This document shows positions 1 through 10,148 of a stretch of 64,000 nt of DNA, piece by piece. Positions within the stretch are counted from its first letter, which is position 1. Each line of letters starts with the position of its first letter. The stretch spans positions 54,189,991-54,253,990 of the forward strand of contig CM064671.1 in NCBI GenBank assembly GCA_032717465.1. The letters are read 5' to 3'. The DNA comes from Coenobita brevimanus (Eukaryota > Arthropoda > Malacostraca > Decapoda > Coenobitidae). Made by a program: the position numbers and the translations under genes. The notes beneath the pieces were generated by a model, which saw nothing but the letters and a program-made list of their open reading frames with translations, had not been told where the DNA came from and did not search any database.

Positions 1-1522
1 CTGTAACGCTAAAGGGCAGATTTTCTTGGGGGCACTATTTACTGCTAGAACTGAAATAGCAATATGAAGTGACACTGAAATGGTGGGTGTGGTTGCCAGA
101 AGTGTATGGGTGGGTATGAGAATGAGTCGGGAGGGCAGGGTGAACGATGTAGGCAGAATGACTGAGCAGGATGCCTGGGTGTGTGGTCAGAATAGGCAGG
201 GAAGAGGAAGAATTAAAAGAAGTAAGCAGGGTGGATAAGTTGATGAGTGGATGGGAGAGTGGGCAGTGTAGGTGGGTACTTATAACACTGGTGCATAAGG
301 AATAGGTCTACCGTGTGCAAAGGTCCTTGATATTAATAGGTAAATTTGAGAAAAAATATTTCCATGGGGTATAAGTCCCTGAGAAATGGGCTGAAGAACA
401 TAGATCCAACGGATAAATACAGGTCCACTAGAATAATAGGATCACTGGTGTTTCTCCACAGGGAAAAGGCAAGTCAATGAATGAAAATAGATCAGTGGAA
501 TATTAGATTCAAAGAGGAAAACAGGTCGGTGGAGAAGGTAGATCTAAGAAGGAAATCCACGAAGGGAAATCAGCTCTGATGAGTGTTGTTGTGTTACATC
601 TAGCACATACTCCACGACTGCAAGAGGTATATAACAAAAACACAGGTAATTACCGCTGCTGAGTTTCATACAATGACAGTGCTATCCATCTGTCAATCAT
701 CCTATTTTGCCCTGGAAGGGGTGTGAAATCCAGAGGCAAAGTTACTGTACTCAGTCTTGACATTTATGACCAGGGTGACCATTCGCTGATCTCAGTGGCA
801 TTTTGTGAACAATCATTCCAATCCAACCCTCGCATTAAAACATCATTGGCCACATTCGCTTGAGGCATCTTATTCACCTGACAGTCAGGCATCTTCTTGC
901 TTATCAGGGTACCACCTAACCAAACATTTTCAAAAGTTAAAGGAAATAATCATAGCTATGCCATTTCGTATAAAACAGTAATGGCACCTGATATGTCTTT
1001 TGCTCGTTTCTGGAAGCCATTCTAATAATTCCTTAACAAATGAAGAAATCACTTCACCTTTATAAATGTATGCTCAGCTACTTATATTTTGATGGCTATA
1101 ATATATTTATTTATTTCTGTCGCAAACTATGTTTAACTTACCTTCTTGTCCAAACCAGCCACCTCTCCCCATCACTAACGTACTCATATTAGACTTCATA
1201 TTTCACTTACACATTAGCCTTTCCCCGTCTTCACCCCCTATATGTCATCCAACAATCACCTATTTTTCCTGAGAGACTTGCACCAGAACTGAGAGATTTT
1301 CCCGAATAGACGTATTATTTCATTTCGACCAATTTTCCCACAATAGATCTGCTTTTCTCATGCACATATTTTGATACAACGAAATATTTATTATACAAAA
1401 CTAAATTTTTCCAATAGACCTACTTTCTCATACACTTATTTTTCACAAATGACATATTTATCCAGAAAAATCCATGTTCACCAGTGAACACATTTTCACA
1501 TACGAACCTATTATCCTAAAGA

Positions 1523-1524
<2 letters not shown>
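1..1524. other. Non-coding or unassigned sequence
   Basis: No gene is supported. The left part (80-260) is purine-rich with GGGTG/GGCAGG words. A minus-strand open stretch at about 905-755 has no family resemblance. It should lie downstream of IR exon F, but no M1/pore wording was seen on the minus strand. Confidence 0.5.

Positions 1525-1618
<94 letters not shown>
1525..1618. repeat. (TA)n microsatellite
   Basis: About 47 perfect AT units. Together with the array at 1799-1916 it was one TA tract before a 181-bp element entered it. Confidence 0.98.
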
Positions 1619-1916
<298 letters not shown>

Positions 1917-2706
1917 TGTTACGGAACAGCGAAAGATAATGTACACTTTAAGTGAGAATACTAAAAATCACTACTATCCCGTAAAGTTCCAGGTTCAAAA
2001 CAAAAGAGTTAGGTAAAATTACAAGTTAAAGTTTAATGCTCAAACTAACAACAAAACATTCAGGACTCATAAGGATAATGTAATGGCAAAAAACAGGTTA
2101 AATATATGGTTAACTGCAATAGCCTCTATTAACACGAAATTAGCAAGAGTAAATTTATCTAAGTCAGCCCTGATAAAATGAAAATACACTGGGTACTGCT
2201 CAGTTAATGCAAGATAAATTATTACAGATACAAAATATTGTCAAAAATGACTGACAAAAAGAACCTTTACATAAATCACAAAAAAACCTCTCTAGGCCTA
2301 AGAATTAACCCTATGCTACACAGCACAAGAAAAAATGCAACAACAGTTATACTCAAATTACACAGCTGCTAGATGGTTGGAGACTTCCTGAGCACTCACA
2401 ACAATAACATTACAGGGGAGGACAGAGCTGTGAACAAAATGAGGAGTAGATCTAAGTGGCAATAATGCAGAGACTGAGCTCATTATATAGGGGCCAGCAG
2501 AGCTTGATACAACTTGTAAGAAGGACGCACAAATGAAGCCTAGGGGACAAAGAGCTGACAATCCTGCTCTGAACAACAGAAAGGACGACTTACTCTACTA
2601 TAACGGTAGAAGGGGGGACTGAGGCAGAACACGCTCGTGATCAAACAGGCAGCACACTGTACGTTAGAATTACACAAAGGATGATGAAATCATAGGCTAT
2701 GTAACA
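1917..2706 (-). repeat. LTR (3' LTR of the element)
   Basis: 790 bp, ends TGTTAC/GTAACA. It matches 7404-8194 nearly base for base. Differences include T/A at the AAATTTATC site, C/G in GACGCACAAATG and a G-run one base shorter. Confidence 0.96.
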
Positions 2707-2718
2707 CCTCCCCACAAA
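2707..2718 (-). other. Polypurine tract
   Basis: On the element strand the bases before the 3' LTR read TTTGTGGGGAGG, directly adjoining TGTTAC. This is the expected site for plus-strand priming. Confidence 0.75.
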
Positions 2719-2775
2719 GAAAAAAGAAATTTACAAAGGAAATTTCTTATTACTCTAAAACAATCTGTCTAAAGT

Positions 2776-3197
2776 CTAGATAAGCAATCTGCAATAACAT
2801 TTTCTTTCCCCTTGACATGTTGTATGTCTAATGAATACTCCTAAAGAAGTAGACTCCATCTTGTCAATCTCTGATTTTTATCTTTAAACTTACTAAGGAA
2901 TTTCAGTGGGTTATGATCGGTATAAATGACTATGGGGTCAAAACCAGAACACAAATAAAATGAAAAATGCTGTAAACCCAAAATCAAGGCCAAAAGCTCT
3001 TTCTCAATAGTGGAGTAGTTCTTTTGAGGTGGAGTGAACTTCTTACTGTAATAAGATACAGGGTGTTCAATACCCTGATCATCCTCTTGCAGCAAAACAG
3101 CCCCAACTCCTGTATCACTTGCATCAACAGCCATCTTAACAGGCTTAGCAAAATTTGTAGTAGTGAGCACTGGCTGACTTAATAGGATAGCTTTAAG
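2776..3197 (-). CDS. pol, RNase H part of the Gmr1-like element
   Basis: Ribonuclease H that would remove template RNA during reverse transcription. The frame is the same as the reverse transcriptase frame and is separated from it only by a TAA at 3200-3198. Visible blocks: AVDASDTGVGAVLLQ (first Asp), IEKELLAL (Glu) and YTDHNPLKFL (Asp). A second in-frame TAG at 2843-2841 cuts the end. The frame then continues as HVKGKENVIADCLSR to a natural stop near 2776. The domain is recognisable and complete apart from these two stops. Confidence 0.85.
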
Positions 3198-5951
3198 TTA
3201 GTTGAAATAGGATTCACAGTTATCGGTCCAGACAAATTTAACTCCCTTTTTCAGTAGGTCTGTAAGTGGTGATTCAAGAATTGAAAAGTTAAGAACAAAT
3301 CTCCTGTAATAACCCACCATTCCCAAAAATCTTTGTAGCTCTTTCCTACTTTTAGGTCTGGGAAGATCACTTATAACCTGAACCTTAGCTGCTGGTGGTG
3401 CAACATGTCTATCACCAATTACGTACCCAAGGTACTGAACTTTAGCTTGACCAAACTCACACTTTGATAAATTAGCTACAAGATTAGCCTGAACTAAACG
3501 CTCAAGAAATTTACTGACATGGCATAGGTGATCTTTCCAGTTGTCACTGAAGATTAATACATCATCAATATAAACAACACACCCTGCCAAACCCTCTGTT
3601 ACAACATTCATGAGATTTTGAAATGTGGCTGGTGCATTCTTCATGCCATATGGCATTACAGAACATGCAAAAGTCTTTCCTAGTGTTACAAAACATGAGA
3701 TCTCCCTAGCACGTTCAGTCATAGGTACTTGCCAGTATCCCTTTAACAAATCAAACTTACTTATGTACCTAGCCTTTCCGATCTTGTCTATGCAATCTTC
3801 CACACGAGGGAGAGGGTAAGTGTCTGTTTTAGTTATGTGATTAACACGTCTGTAGTCAATGCAAAGCCGCTGTGACCCACCTGGCTTAGGGACTAGAGTG
3901 ACAGGAGAACTCCACTCGCTCTGACAGGGCTCAATCATCTTGTGGTCCAACAGGTAGCCAAGCTCCTTCTGGATGAGAGGAACTTTCACTGGGTTCATAC
4001 GGTAAGGAGGCAATTTAATTGGCTTTGCGTCTCCAACATCGACATCATGCATCAACACAGTGGTTCTTCCTGGAATGGCACGGAACACTTGCGGGTACTC
4101 CTGCAGTAATGCCGAAAACTCTTGCCTTTCCTCGAGAGGTAGATGAGAAAGCTTAGTCTGGAGATCATTCATGATATCAGGATTCTTCCTCAAACTATCA
4201 CTCAGGCTCATACTGCATGGGAGAGCTTCACTTGCAGACTCGGGTGGAACAGCTACAGTGCAGACTGGATTATTTTCGTCCCACCTGTGATATAACTTTA
4301 GCATGTTGATGTGACAAAGTTGCTTGTTCTTTCTACGATCTGGTGTGGCGATGACATAGTTGACATCACTGAGTTTCTTCTCCACGAAATAAGGACCACT
4401 AAACTTGGCTTGAAGAGGTTGCCCATGCACTGGTAGCAGAATCAAAACCTGATCTCCTGGCTGAAAGTGGTGTAACCTGGACTTCTTATCATACCAAGTT
4501 TTCATCTTCTCCTGAGCAGCTCCTAAATTCTCTCTCGCCAGCTGTAAAGCAGTGGACAGCCGTTCTTTGAACTTCATCACATACTCCAGCAGGTTGACGT
4601 CATCTTCCTCCGACAGCCAGCATTCCTTGAGTAGCTTAAGGGGTCCTCTTACTTCATGGCCAAACAGTAGTTCAAAAGGTAAGAAGCCCAGTGATTCATT
4701 TGGAGATTCTCTCACAGCAAACACAACGAATGGAAGACCTTTATCCCAGTCTTTCTGATGTTCCAAACAGTATTTCTTGAGCATCGATTTGAGTGTTTGA
4801 TGATATATCTCCAACGCTCCTTGGGTCTGGGGATGGTAAGCTGAAGACGTGATCTGGGTGATGCCCAACTCTTTCAGAGACTGCTTGAAAACGTTTGACA
4901 TGTAATTACTTCCCCGGTCTGACTGTACCTCCTTGGGCAGACCAAACTTTGTGAAGAACCCTAGCATTTCCTTAACCACGTTCTTTGCTGAGATATTTCT
5001 AAGTGGAATGGCTTCAGGATAACGAGTAGCCATATCAATCAGGGTCAACACATAAGAAAATCCTGAAGAAGTCTTAGGAAGAGGGCCCACAATATCCACC
5101 AACACACGGGTGAAAGGCGCCTCGAAAGGAGGAATGGGAACTAGAGGTGCAACCTTTTCGGTCTGATTACACTTCCCCACAACTTGACAGGTGTGACAAG
5201 ACTTACAATACCAGGAAACATCCCTGAAGATACCTGGCCAGTAGAAGTGTTTCAAAATCCGTGCCACAGTCTTCCTCACTCCAAGGTGTCCTGCCAAACT
5301 AGAATCATGAGCCACTCTAATGATATCCTGCCTACAAACACGAGGGATGACAACTTGATGTACAACCTCCCATTCACAATCGGCTGATGCTGTTGGGGGT
5401 CTCCACTTCCTCATAAGCACTCCTGACTTTATATAATAACAAGTAGAAGCACCGGCTGACTCTTCCTCACTGCAAGCAGAGTTAGCTAGACCTTTCAACT
5501 CAGGGTCAGCAACCTGCAACTCAACCAACTCTTGACGGGACAAATTATCAACACTACGGGGTACTGCCTCATCTGGTGAGTGGTCCAAATTAGCAAGAAA
5601 AGTGTCAGCTAGGATAACATCATCATCATCATTATCCTCTAAATCACCAGTAACTTTAGACTTAGCCCTAGTGACAGCACATGCAGGGAACACATCAGGG
5701 ACATCACAATCCTGGGACGCAGCCACTGGCTCACTAGACAACTGAGGAGCTGGACACACTTGACTTCCACCAATATCATTTCCAAGTAAGAAAGTTACAC
5801 CTGACATTGGGAGTGTCTCAACCAACCCAACCATAACGGAACCATTAACAAAACCAGACTCTAAATTCACTCTGCACAGAGGGACAGAGAAGTAATTATT
5901 CCCTACACCTTGTAAGATTACAGTTTCATTAGAGGAATTAACATTAGAGCC
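3198..5951 (-). CDS. pol: protease end, integrase, reverse transcriptase
   Basis: An 890-residue open stretch counted from 5870, in frame with protease upstream but for one TAA. Residue 28-32 LLGND is the protease tail. Integrase follows: zinc site H189, H196, C226, C229; catalytic D260, D319, E355 with D35E spacing; GPY/F module SGPYFVEKK at 492-500. Reverse transcriptase comes after integrase: WSSPVTLVPKPGG at 654, SKFDLLKGYWQ at 705, YIDD at 768-771, and LGYVI at 815. The order is the reverse of ordinary Gypsy elements. No stop occurs within these 890 codons, so decay is slight. The frame ends at TAA 3200-3198, and RNase H continues in the same frame beyond. Confidence 0.93.
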   Translation of the reverse strand, partial: GSNVNSSNETVILQGVGNNYFSVPLCRVNLESGFVNGSVMVGLVETLPMSGVTFLLGNDIGGSQVCPAPQLSSEPVAASQDCDVPDVFPACAVTRAKSKVTGDLEDNDDDDVILADTFLANLDHSPDEAVPRSVDNLSRQELVELQVADPELKGLANSACSEEESAGASTCYYIKSGVLMRKWRPPTASADCEWEVVHQVVIPRVCRQDIIRVAHDSSLAGHLGVRKTVARILKHFYWPGIFRDVSWYCKSCHTCQVVGKCNQTEKVAPLVPIPPFEAPFTRVLVDIVGPLPKTSSGFSYVLTLIDMATRYPEAIPLRNISAKNVVKEMLGFFTKFGLPKEVQSDRGSNYMSNVFKQSLKELGITQITSSAYHPQTQGALEIYHQTLKSMLKKYCLEHQKDWDKGLPFVVFAVRESPNESLGFLPFELLFGHEVRGPLKLLKECWLSEEDDVNLLEYVMKFKERLSTALQLARENLGAAQEKMKTWYDKKSRLHHFQPGDQVLILLPVHGQPLQAKFSGPYFVEKKLSDVNYVIATPDRRKNKQLCHINMLKLYHRWDENNPVCTVAVPPESASEALPCSMSLSDSLRKNPDIMNDLQTKLSHLPLEERQEFSALLQEYPQVFRAIPGRTTVLMHDVDVGDAKPIKLPPYRMNPVKVPLIQKELGYLLDHKMIEPCQSEWSSPVTLVPKPGGSQRLCIDYRRVNHITKTDTYPLPRVEDCIDKIGKARYISKFDLLKGYWQVPMTERAREISCFVTLGKTFACSVMPYGMKNAPATFQNLMNVVTEGLAGCVVYIDDVLIFSDNWKDHLCHVSKFLERLVQANLVANLSKCEFGQAKVQYLGYVIGDRHVAPPAAKVQVISDLPRPKSRKELQRFLGMVGYYRRFVLNFSILESPLTDLLKKGVKFVWTDNCESYFN

Positions 5952-6455
5952 TTAAACACTGGTCAGCATAAGGGATTGGCAAGCACCTGTATCACGATAT
6001 ATTTGAACTGATTTCCTGTCATTACTGTCCAGAGGACTGACAAAACCATCAGACAGGAAATTAGCATATGAACTCTTGAGAGTGTCACCCACGTTACTGC
6101 TCAAAAGAGGAGCTCCATCATGAGAATTTAAGTTACCCCTCAAAGCAGGTTCAGTTAACTCAGTTAAAGAATTCTGGGAACTCTCAAGAGTGGACACTAG
6201 ACCAATTGACTGAATATTTAAAGACTCCTTTTTGTTCACATCACGCTGTCTCCTGAAACATCTCTCCGTAGTATGACCAAGCTTACTACAATAAGTACAT
6301 TTACTTTTCTGAAATCTAGAGGTGAAGCTGGTATTTACTTCCTGAGAAACATCATCTTTATTCTCTTTCCTGTTACCTGTACTCTGAGGCAACGTACTTA
6401 CTCTCAGCTTTCCCTTTTTCTTTAGAATATCTCTGGTGAGTGAGAACATATTCAT
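5952..6455 (-). CDS. gag nucleocapsid and protease active site
   Basis: This 167-residue frame carries the zinc knuckle CTYCSKLGHTTERC (CX2CX4HX4C) and, near its end, YRDTGACQS with the DTGA active site of an aspartic protease. The frame ends at TAA 5954-5952, in phase with the pol frame that holds the rest of the protease. It overlaps the capsid frame in a +1 register, so a one-base shift is needed around the A5G3 run at 6410-6425. Because the zinc knuckle belongs to Gag, an indel is likelier than a programmed shift. The first listed ATG is only where the overlap opens, not a real start. Confidence 0.82.
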   Translation of the reverse strand: MNMFSLTRDILKKKGKLRVSTLPQSTGNRKENKDDVSQEVNTSFTSRFQKSKCTYCSKLGHTTERCFRRQRDVNKKESLNIQSIGLVSTLESSQNSLTELTEPALRGNLNSHDGAPLLSSNVGDTLKSSYANFLSDGFVSPLDSNDRKSVQIYRDTGACQSLMLTSV

Positions 6456-7322
6456 CAGCTAAAACTGCAGCATCAGACAAATTATCTATTCTTTTCTCAT
6501 CAAGATATAGGCTTACATCTTTATAAATACACCTCTTGAAGTCCTCCAGCAAAATCATCTGCTTAAATTTACCAAAATCAGAATCCACATTCTTAGAATT
6601 TAACCACTGATCTAACAGATCTTCTTTGATTTTTGCATACTCAACATGGGATTGCTTATCTTGCTTGTAAGTTGCCCTAAATTTTACTCTATAGGCTTCA
6701 GGAACAAGCTCATAGGCCTTAAGAATCAAGCTCTTAACTACATCATAATTATCACATTCATCCTGAGGCAAAGATGCATATGTTACTTGAGCTTTACCGG
6801 TGAGAACAGTTTGAAGGAGTACTGGCCAATACTTTTTGGGCCAATTAAAACCTGTAGCTACCCTCTCAAACAAATGAAAATACTTTGTTAAATCAGATTC
6901 ATTAAAAGGAGGGACAAGTTTAACATTTTTAGCCACATCAAAATCATCAGAGCTAGATGATCCAGTTCCACCTTGTTTCATGCGATACTCATGGTCTGCC
7001 TGAATCCTGGCAAGTTCAACTTGTGCGTGTATCTGTGCCTCCTGAATACGAGCCTCCGCCCCCTTAGCCTGAGCCTCCTGCAGGGCTAGCTGTAACTTAG
7101 CTAATTCAATCTGCGTTTGCTTATTTGGAGGAGTTACATTAAACAAGCTTTCATTAATCATGTCAACAATTTGATCTTTAGAATGATGAGAGCGAACAGC
7201 AATTCCCAATTGTTGAGCAACAAGCTTAAGTTCATTCTTTGTTCTGTTTTCTACATCACACACTGTTTGCACATTTGACAAAAATCTTTGGCTTCATCAA
7301 GTGTAGAAATAGTAGACATCAT
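6373..7322 (-). CDS. gag: SAP-like, coiled coil, SCAN-like capsid
   Basis: Structural protein of the retrotransposon particle. The main frame (7281-6373, 302 codons) has no ATG at its beginning. Two tandem ATGs at 7322-7317 lie one frame off, and one extra base in the A-run at 7280-7284 would connect them. Residues 16-45 resemble a SAP DNA-binding helix pair (ELKLVAQQLGI), 57-100 form a charged coiled coil (EARIQEAQIHAQVELARIQ), and 193-282 resemble a SCAN domain (YRVKFRATYKQ, DLLDQWLNS, QMILLEDFKRC). SCAN domains of vertebrate zinc-finger proteins are known to derive from Gmr1-like capsids, which agrees with the pol order. Family assignment is good, function of the SAP-like part is inferred. 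Confidence 0.8.
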
Positions 7323-7379
7323 GAATAAATCACAGTCACAAAATATCAAACAATATCCTTATGATAATATCCTGAATAT

Positions 7380-7397
7380 CCTGATAAGAGGTCGCCA
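7380..7397 (-). other. Primer-binding site
   Basis: Six bases after the 5' LTR the element strand reads TGGCGACCTCTTATC. TGG pairs with the CCA end of a tRNA. TGGCGACC resembles the arginine-tRNA sites used by some insect Gypsy elements, but the exact tRNA is not proven. Confidence 0.5.
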
Positions 7398-7403
7398 AAT
7401 TTA

Positions 7404-8194
7404 TGTTACGGAACAGCGAAAGATAATGTACACTTTAAGTGAGAATACTAAAAATCACTACTGTCCCGTAAAGTTCCAGGTTCAAAACAAAAGAGTTAGG
7501 TAAAATTACAAGTTAAAGTTTAATGCTCAAACTAACAACAAAACATTCAGGACTCATAAGGATAATGTAATGGCAAAAAACAGGTTAAATATATGGTTAA
7601 CTGCAATAGCCTCTATTAACACGAAATTAGCAAGAGTAAATATATCTAAGTCAGCCCTGATAAAATGAAAATACACTGGGTACTGCTCAGTTAATGCAAG
7701 ATAAATTATTACAGATACAAAATATTATCAAAAATGACTGACAAAAAGAACCTTTACATAAATCACAAAAAAACCTCACTAGGCCTAAGAATTAACCCTA
7801 TGCTACACAGCACAAGAAAAAATGCAACAACAGTTATACTCAAATTACACAGCTGCTAGATGGTTGGAGACTTCCTGAGCACTCACAACAATAACATTAC
7901 AGGGGAGGACAGAGATGTGAACAAAATGAGGAGTAGATCTAAGTGGCAATAATGCAGAGACTGAGCTCATTATATAGGGGCCAGCAGAGCTTGATACAAC
8001 TTGTAAGAAGGACGCGCAAATGAAGCCTAGGGGACAAAGAGCTGACAATCCTGCTCTGAACAACAGAAAGGACGACTTACTCTACTATAACGGTAGAAGG
8101 GGGGGACTGAGGCAAAACACGCTCGTGATCAAACAGGCAGCACACTGTACATTAGAATTACACAAAGGATGATGAAATCATAGGCTATGTAACA
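7404..8194 (-). repeat. LTR (5' LTR of the element)
   Basis: 791 bp, partner of 1917-2706. It is the promoter-bearing end in element orientation and is followed by a (TA)n tract that continues the insertion target. Confidence 0.96.

Positions 8195-8658
<464 letters not shown>

Positions 8659-8752
<94 letters not shown>
8659..8752. repeat. (AT)47 next to IR exon F donor
   Basis: A perfect AT array of 94 bp. Its edge is 24 nt into the intron that follows exon F. Confidence 0.98.
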
Positions 8753-8755
<3 letters not shown>

Positions 8756-8775
8756 TCAGCATGTCTATACCATAC

Positions 8776-8925
8776 CAAAGGCATCAGGAAGCCCCATGGG
8801 TCCACCTCAGGCTGTCCCACTGCTGCGATAATCTTCATCTCCAGTGAGTCAAACACCCACGCGTACTGTATCACTTGGGCCCTCGCTGAAGTTAGCAGGA
8901 AGGGGCCCGGAGCGAAATCTACCTC
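8776..8925 (-). CDS. IR gene, exon F (end of S1, up to M1)
   Basis: Exon of 150 nt, 50 codons, phase 0 to 0. The acceptor is TTTTCATAAAG, the donor TTG|GTATGG. It reads [20 protein letters not shown], then [19 protein letters not shown] and LMPL. GPFxxTxxRxxV is the conserved S1 site with the ligand-carboxylate arginine, and [12 protein letters not shown] immediately precedes helix M1. Reading through the donor runs into a (AT)47 array that starts 24 nt later, so the exon must stop before it. The following channel exon was not found to the left. Confidence 0.87.
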
Positions 8926-10103
8926 CTTTATGAAAAGTCAAAAGAAACTGTTAGAATATCTATCTGTCTATCCATGTCCCTCTGTCAATCAACCGTCTAT
9001 TTATTTTACCTATGTACAGGGTTATTCACTACACTGAGACACCAGAATATGTTTTTTACCCTTAATATTAGAACAATCGAAGAGAAATTTGATACATAAT
9101 TTTTCACCCCTTTAAAATTTTTCCATATTTTGCCTTAAGGTCTGAAATCAGTAGTCAGTCTGTAAACATATTTGAACTGTGTTCGTAGGACGAATATTCA
9201 CAAACAAGCCAGCAAACTTTCGTTGGATGTAATCAATTGGGATGGCTGCATTCTTTCTTATAATGCTTTTGTTAGCTAATCAAATTTGTGAAAGATGGTT
9301 TTAAATATGTTTCATTAAGGTGACCTCACTTAGTAGAAATGTCTTAGCAATCTAGGAAAAATAATAAATAATGCGGGCACAGCTACCGAGTATGGCATGG
9401 TCACTGAATGAATGCAATTGACCGGGGTACGTATTCTTGTCGGTTGAGGAAGCTCCCTAACACTTTTTTCTAATTAAGTTTTCATTATACAGCTACAACA
9501 TACTGTCGTTTTCTGCTTTATATGAACTTTCCAATATATCCAAACTCTGCATACATATTGTACAAAATGATATTAATCACTCATATCCAAAAGTATATCA
9601 CTAGGGTTGAGGTGTTAGGGGGCCTCCTTAGCCGACGAGAATACAACTCCAACTGATGCCCGCTCAGCTCCGTGCAGGTACAAGATTATAATTTTTTTTC
9701 TGTCATATATCAGTGTTACTTCAATATTGTTGGGATTGTTTAATACAGTATACGAGTATGACTGAACTAGCCTGAAGTTTTGAAGTACGCATTTCTATTT
9801 AATTCCGCTCATTATTAAAGGGTAATCTGTACTGACGCGTTTCTGGGGCTTCAGCCGGTGTCTACGATCTTGCTATTATGCTACCAACACTATTTCTGTT
9901 AATCAATCTAAGGGCCGATTAGTGAATATCCCTCTTATTTATTTCTTTATTTCTTTATCTGTCTGCCTATCTATCTATCTTTCTTTCGTTCTCCGCCAGA
10001 ACAGGTCTAACTTCTTAGCTTACTGAACTCCCCACCCACCTTCCTACCTAATCATCGTTTAATTAATACTGACTTATGTTTGCCAGTTAGTTAGTACCTG
10101 TTT

Positions 10104-10148
<45 letters not shown>

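Larger units (their letters stand above)
1917..8194 (-). mobile_element. Gmr1-like Ty3/Gypsy LTR retrotransposon
   Basis: A complete 6.3-kb element in minus orientation. LTRs of about 790 bp start TGTTAC and end GTAACA. They differ at about eight positions plus one G-run indel (about 1%), which implies a recent insertion. It sits in a (TA)n tract with ATAT on both sides. Order from the 5' LTR: primer-binding site, gag with SAP-like, coiled-coil and SCAN-like capsid parts, CCHC knuckle, protease, integrase with GPY/F module, reverse transcriptase, RNase H, polypurine tract. Integrase before reverse transcriptase is the Ty1/copia order, yet all sequences are Gypsy-like, which defines the Gmr1 group. 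No envelope frame exists. Three nonsense codons and two frame breaks make this copy non-functional as read. Confidence 0.93.

Noticed and set aside
1..1500. Search for the IR M1/pore/S2 exon on the minus strand
   Set aside because: No hydrophobic helix or S2 motif was found. The exon is probably outside the window.
2358..2576. 72-codon minus-strand frame, repeated at 7845-8063
   Set aside because: It lies inside the two LTRs, which explains the duplicate. No family resemblance and no evidence of translation.
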